Shown one piece after another: positions 60,401-64,000 of a DNA stretch of 64,000 nt (position 1 is its first letter; each line of letters begins with the position of its first letter). Where the stretch lies: NCBI RefSeq assembly GCF_027942865.1, contig NC_134510.1, positions 32,176,663 through 32,240,662 of the forward strand, given 5' to 3'. A model generated the notes under the pieces. The model did not search any database and was not told where the DNA came from. It was given only the letters and a program-made list of their open reading frames with translations. The position numbers were made by a program, and so were the translations under genes. The DNA comes from Odontesthes bonariensis (Eukaryota > Chordata > Actinopteri > Atheriniformes > Atherinopsidae).

Positions 60401-62926
60401 TTGTTTGATTTTGTATTAATCTCACTGTTTGTTCAGTCACTCACTCGTCTCTGGTCCATGTACACAATTTGAACAGAAGAAGTTTCTACCTAAAATGGGA
60501 ATAATCCTCCAACGACTGTAGTGCATTCCCTGGACTCAGTGTGGCTGTGAAGCATTCATGTTGCCTGTAACAATATTGTCAAAGAAAAAAAACATCTAAT
60601 TAGATAATAATTAGATGATCAGTTTGCTCAGAGGAGTGAAAAGTTTCATCCACTTCTGCTGTATCTTTGTTTCCAGGTCATATGACTGTGGTCCATGATC
60701 CGCTGAGGACGGTGTCTGTGGTGGAGCCAGGAGGTCCGGATGGCTGCAAGATGAATCGCAACGTGTCTGTGAAGAAGACGGCCAAAGCTGCTCGGTGTCT
60801 GTATGCCCAGAACGCCGGCTTCTTCGTGACAAAGGCAGGCAAGTGTCTTGGAAATGTGGTGAGCAACGGCAGGCTGGTGCAGGACAGCGGCGGGGTCCAG
60901 AACGCCCAGTTTGGAATCAGGAGAGACGGCAGCCTGGTGTTCGGGTAAGAGATGCACGTTGAAAATGTGACACAGAAAACCTGGGATAGAATAAATCTTA
61001 GAAGATGTACCACTCTTTAAAGTTGTGAAAATGCAGATTTTAATCAGAATTTTTTATACCAAATCTATATTAAGCTACATTGAAAATCCAATCAGTGATA
61101 ATAGCTGATCAATATTTTACAAAGTAATTTGATAATTCATTGAGCTCCTAAATATTTTCTAATGCAAAAATCCACAATAATTCCCTATTCCAGCTATTTA
61201 TTTGTGAGAATTTGCCCTTCTTCTTAGTCTTTTTGGAGTTTGGAGGGAAAAAAGGAGGAAACACGAGCGGCTTTCCCTTTGGCGTAGAGGAAAAAAAACA
61301 AACTGTATCAATAAAGAAGCAACACTATCAGCAGTTAAAATGACTGAGTTGCAACCTTTTTCAGATAACCCAAAAAAAACATTTCTAACAGGCGGGCAGC
61401 TGTGTCCCAAAAATGATTAGTTTTCTTTTACCTTCAACACCTTCTATATCTACATAATACCTGCTCTGCATTTCTTATTGTGACCCTGCATGCACAGCTG
61501 CTCACTGTCTGTGTTTCCACTCTCAATTATCCTGACATGAAGTACGAGCTGTGTGTCACGAAAGCTTTGTCTGAGCTGCAGTTTGCATTGTCACAATTGA
61601 GAGTAACATGTTAAAACTCACCTTTGAAGCTCGTTTTTACACAATGCAAACATAAAATCCTAACAAAAGAGCAGAGAGACAACAACAAGCTGCCACAACT
61701 TGCAGTTCACAGCTAGCCTTTGTTTTGATAAGAAATAGGCCACCTTCATGAAAAGGTATCATCAGTGTTTGGGTGTGTCTTTAACTTATTTTTAATAAAC
61801 AATCCAGTCGCTTCTCTGCATCTGACCTCACATTTCTGAAATATCACCTCTTCTCATGTTGGCCCTCGGCCACTGGCCCCCTCATAGACTATGTGAGAAG
61901 TTAACCACAGCTGTAACTGAGTGGCTTCCTGTTTGTGTGAGCCTGTAACTTTAAGTATAACCTCTGGTCCAGTTTGATGAACAACTCAAAAACAAGCCTC
62001 AGGTGACAAGTTCGTGTCTACATGACTCACTGTTGCACCAATTGTTTATTTATCATGGTAAAATGGCCACAGCAACATGATAACTCACACTGAAAACACA
62101 TGAAGTATCTCTCAGTGTCTTCTATGTAATGCCCACTGCAGCTTCACATAACTGAGTAAAAAAAAATGTATTTGTTTTCTACTTTAGGAGGCAGATTTCC
62201 CAGACCCACTTTTAAAAAAACACTTTTGCTCTCACAGTTTATCTATAAACCACCAAAAAGTATATTTACTTGTTTTTTTTTATAACTGAGGTCAGAAATC
62301 CAAAGAATTCCTACATGATGCAATACTCTGGTTGTGTTGTGATTCAAACACACAGAGACATACAACGCTTACTGCTCTGCCTGGTCTTTTTGTTTCCCTG
62401 GATCTGTCTGTCAGGTTTAATAACGACTTAACATCTAATTTGAAATAGAAAAATGGTTCATCAGCTGCAAAATGCCTGCTTGTGGTGTGGTGCAGCAGTT
62501 ATACTTCGTTTACACCTGCTGGTCCAGAAAGAATTCAAGTTGGCAACAACTGTCTTTGTAGAAATAATGTCCAAAAACTAAGTGGATTCAACCTAGTTAG
62601 TTAAATCAACTCCAGAGACGAACAGCTGTTTAACTGTGTGAAAGATTAACAGCCTGTGCAGGACATATCAGTGTTTTTTACCACCTTAAACGGTGAGCAG
62701 CTACTACAAGATATTTCAGGATGATTTGGCACTACTAATGCTGTTCATGGACAGTCACAGTATGATGTCCCTTTCTGCCCATCCAGATATCTGTCACAGG
62801 AAGATGTTTTAGACCAGTCCAACCCCTTTGTCCAGTTGGTCAGCGGTGTCATATGGCTGCTGAGGAATGGTGAGATTTACATCAACCAGAGTCTGGAGGC
62901 CGAATGTGACAATATACAGGAGACAG
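57357..62926 (+). CDS. nagpa: N-acetylglucosamine-1-phosphodiester alpha-N-acetylglucosaminidase, 5' part (exons 1-4; runs off the right edge)
   Basis: The uncovering enzyme of the trans-Golgi. It removes GlcNAc from GlcNAc-P-mannose on lysosomal hydrolases to expose mannose-6-phosphate. Exons are 57357-57439, 60090-60295, 60677-60944 and 62787-62926, in frame with GT-AG junctions, giving 232 complete codons against about 515 in human. Residues about 1-24 form a hydrophobic signal peptide. DDDILLPY and RDCQSV follow, with R-H-V-R at about 50-53 just before the Asp-Cys that opens the mature part, a minimal proprotein-convertase site. Further matches are HESWP, DPLRTVSVVEPGGPDGC, AQNAGFF, CLGNVVSNGR, GVQNAQFGIRRDGSLV, YLSQEDVLD, NPFVQL and ECDNIQETG. 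Sequons occur at NNTHE, RNVS and INQS. The catalytic C-terminal half, EGF repeats and membrane anchor lie beyond the window; no exon 5 was seen up to 64000. Confidence 0.95.
60090..60295 (+). CDS. nagpa: nagpa exon 2
   Basis: The acceptor is TTTTGTAG and the donor GTGAGT. It encodes the His-rich propeptide region (HGHGPSHSHRHVR), DCQSVIYGNNTHESWP and IFVTNVERSAKWVY. Confidence 0.94.
60677..60944 (+). CDS. nagpa: nagpa exon 3
   Basis: The acceptor is TTTCCAG and the donor GTAAGA. It encodes HMTVVHDPLRTVSVVEPGG through QNAQFGIRRDGSLVF, the most conserved region in the window. Confidence 0.96.
62787..62926 (+). CDS. nagpa: nagpa exon 4
   Basis: The acceptor is CCATCCAG and the donor GTACAT. 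It encodes GYLSQEDVLDQSNPFVQL, GVIWLLRNGEIYINQS and ECDNIQET, matching the human segment in length and order. Confidence 0.96.
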
Positions 62927-64000
62927 GTACATGCTGGATTTCCACATCTACACTGTGAATAATGGAGGAAAGATTTGTTATTAGACAGCAAGCTTTGGTA
63001 ATGGACCAGTCTGAAGGTTTTTGTTTTTATGGAAAATAATTCATCAGAAATTAAAAAGAATGTTGCAGATCCGAAGTTTAAAACCAAAAAGAAAACTAAT
63101 CTACAGCAGTTTTCTTGGAAAAAGCCAAGGATTTTCTCAGGTTTTTAGTTAGAGTGAACATGCAAATGGCTCTTTCTGGAATATTCTGCCCCTCCCTGTC
63201 CAGGATCAGTTCACCTGACCTCACCCTTGGCTGGGTGATAGCAACTGGATCAGCTCCAGTTTTTCAGTAAATAAAATGTAACAGTATCTCAGATGCTGCC
63301 CTCCATTGTCTGCATAACACAGAAACCCATCTGTGGCAGCACCACCAAAACACAACACTGTCATGTCTGATTAATAATGACAAGCATGAGTGTATGCGGT
63401 CCTGCCTCAGTTCACATCAAGTTTCTGTACAACATTGGACCTTATAGAGCGCACTTAAAACCGTAAACACCAGTGCAAGGGGGAAAAAAAAGATTTTTGA
63501 GTTTTTCCCAGAATCAATTTGTCTGTATTTACTTAAAGTCTCGGTGTTGAAACCACGCTACATATTTGGAATGATAGTCTATCCAGTTTTTAGTCAAACT
63601 TCTCTTTCAAAAAAGCTGATTTCCATGTATTTCTTTTTCAGTTGAATTGTACTAACTACTACTAATTATGTCTAAAATTAGTTCTCCAAAAGTTTAGTAT
63701 TGTTTTCGTAAGAATTAAAAAGAAAGATAGGAATTCATGTCAGTTGCCAACATTTGGTTATTGAGCCCAAAAATACTGGTACGTCAAATATTACAATCTT
63801 TAATCAGTTGACATTTTTGTCATGAGAAGCCTTAACTGGTGATCCTCACTCCTGTGTAGACTGAAGGCAACACGTGCAGTTAATTCCACATCAGTGAGAG
63901 GATCAAGTTAGTACAGTCTGTCCCATATACTGTATCAGTTAATGACCATTATCTGTCTCTTTCCAGTTAGCTGATCCTGGCATCCTGGATCCTGCTTTGT

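Noticed and set aside
63961..64000. Possible nagpa exon 5 after TTTCCAG at 63966
   Set aside because: The sequence after the acceptor-like site does not encode the expected SFSKFVNV-type start. The next exon lies outside the window.

Overview
The window is vertebrate nuclear DNA, almost certainly from a ray-finned fish and probably a percomorph teleost. The evidence is split genes with GT-AG introns, fish-type proteins, a low-GC background, and a dense load of fish-type repeats: RTE- and L2-like LINEs, tRNA-derived SINEs, Tc1 relics, TIR elements and a solo LTR. There is no bacterial or organellar content. Most open frames longer than 60 codons are chance or lie in repeats. Three real genes were rebuilt exon by exon from reading frame, splice sites and phase.

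Layout. 1-25317: no host gene supported. This side is a mosaic of transposon debris: a 456-bp solo LTR at 3.6-4.1 kb with a TTGAA target duplication; a 2.3-kb TIR-bounded element at 8.1-10.4 kb carrying a decayed CXC/PIN-like type ORF that is itself split by an L2-like LINE; an internally deleted Tc1 at 12.4-13.2 kb; an RTE-type LINE 3' end at 15.3-16.0 kb with a 12-bp target duplication; and L2-type debris at 18.0-20.1 kb. 25318-45172 (minus): ndufaf6, a complete nine-exon gene of 331 codons for a mitochondrial complex I assembly factor. Its large introns hold a SINE, a 1.5-kb TIR element with a LINE nested in it, and simple repeats. 48096-55267 (minus): a complete seven-exon MHC class I heavy-chain-like gene of 356 codons. 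Its first intron holds a 1.7-kb, 24-bp-unit minisatellite of about 71 copies. 57357-62926 (plus): the first four exons of nagpa, the lysosomal uncovering enzyme, which runs off the right edge.

How the genes relate. The three encode unrelated functions: complex I assembly, immune display or a related role, and mannose-6-phosphate tag maturation. ndufaf6 and the class I gene are transcribed in the same direction, 2.9 kb apart. The class I gene and nagpa are divergent, with about 2.1 kb between start codons. The class I promoter carries an ISRE and a kappaB-like site in the same order and orientation as mammalian class I promoters.

The points most worth following are: the class I alpha2 domain has lost both cysteines of its conserved disulfide and several peptide-anchor residues, while the gene stays open and correctly spliced; the large minisatellite inside the same gene; and the TIR element that ties a widespread multi-copy animal protein family to a defined transposon boundary. 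All family assignments come from reading by eye and from memory, without database searches.
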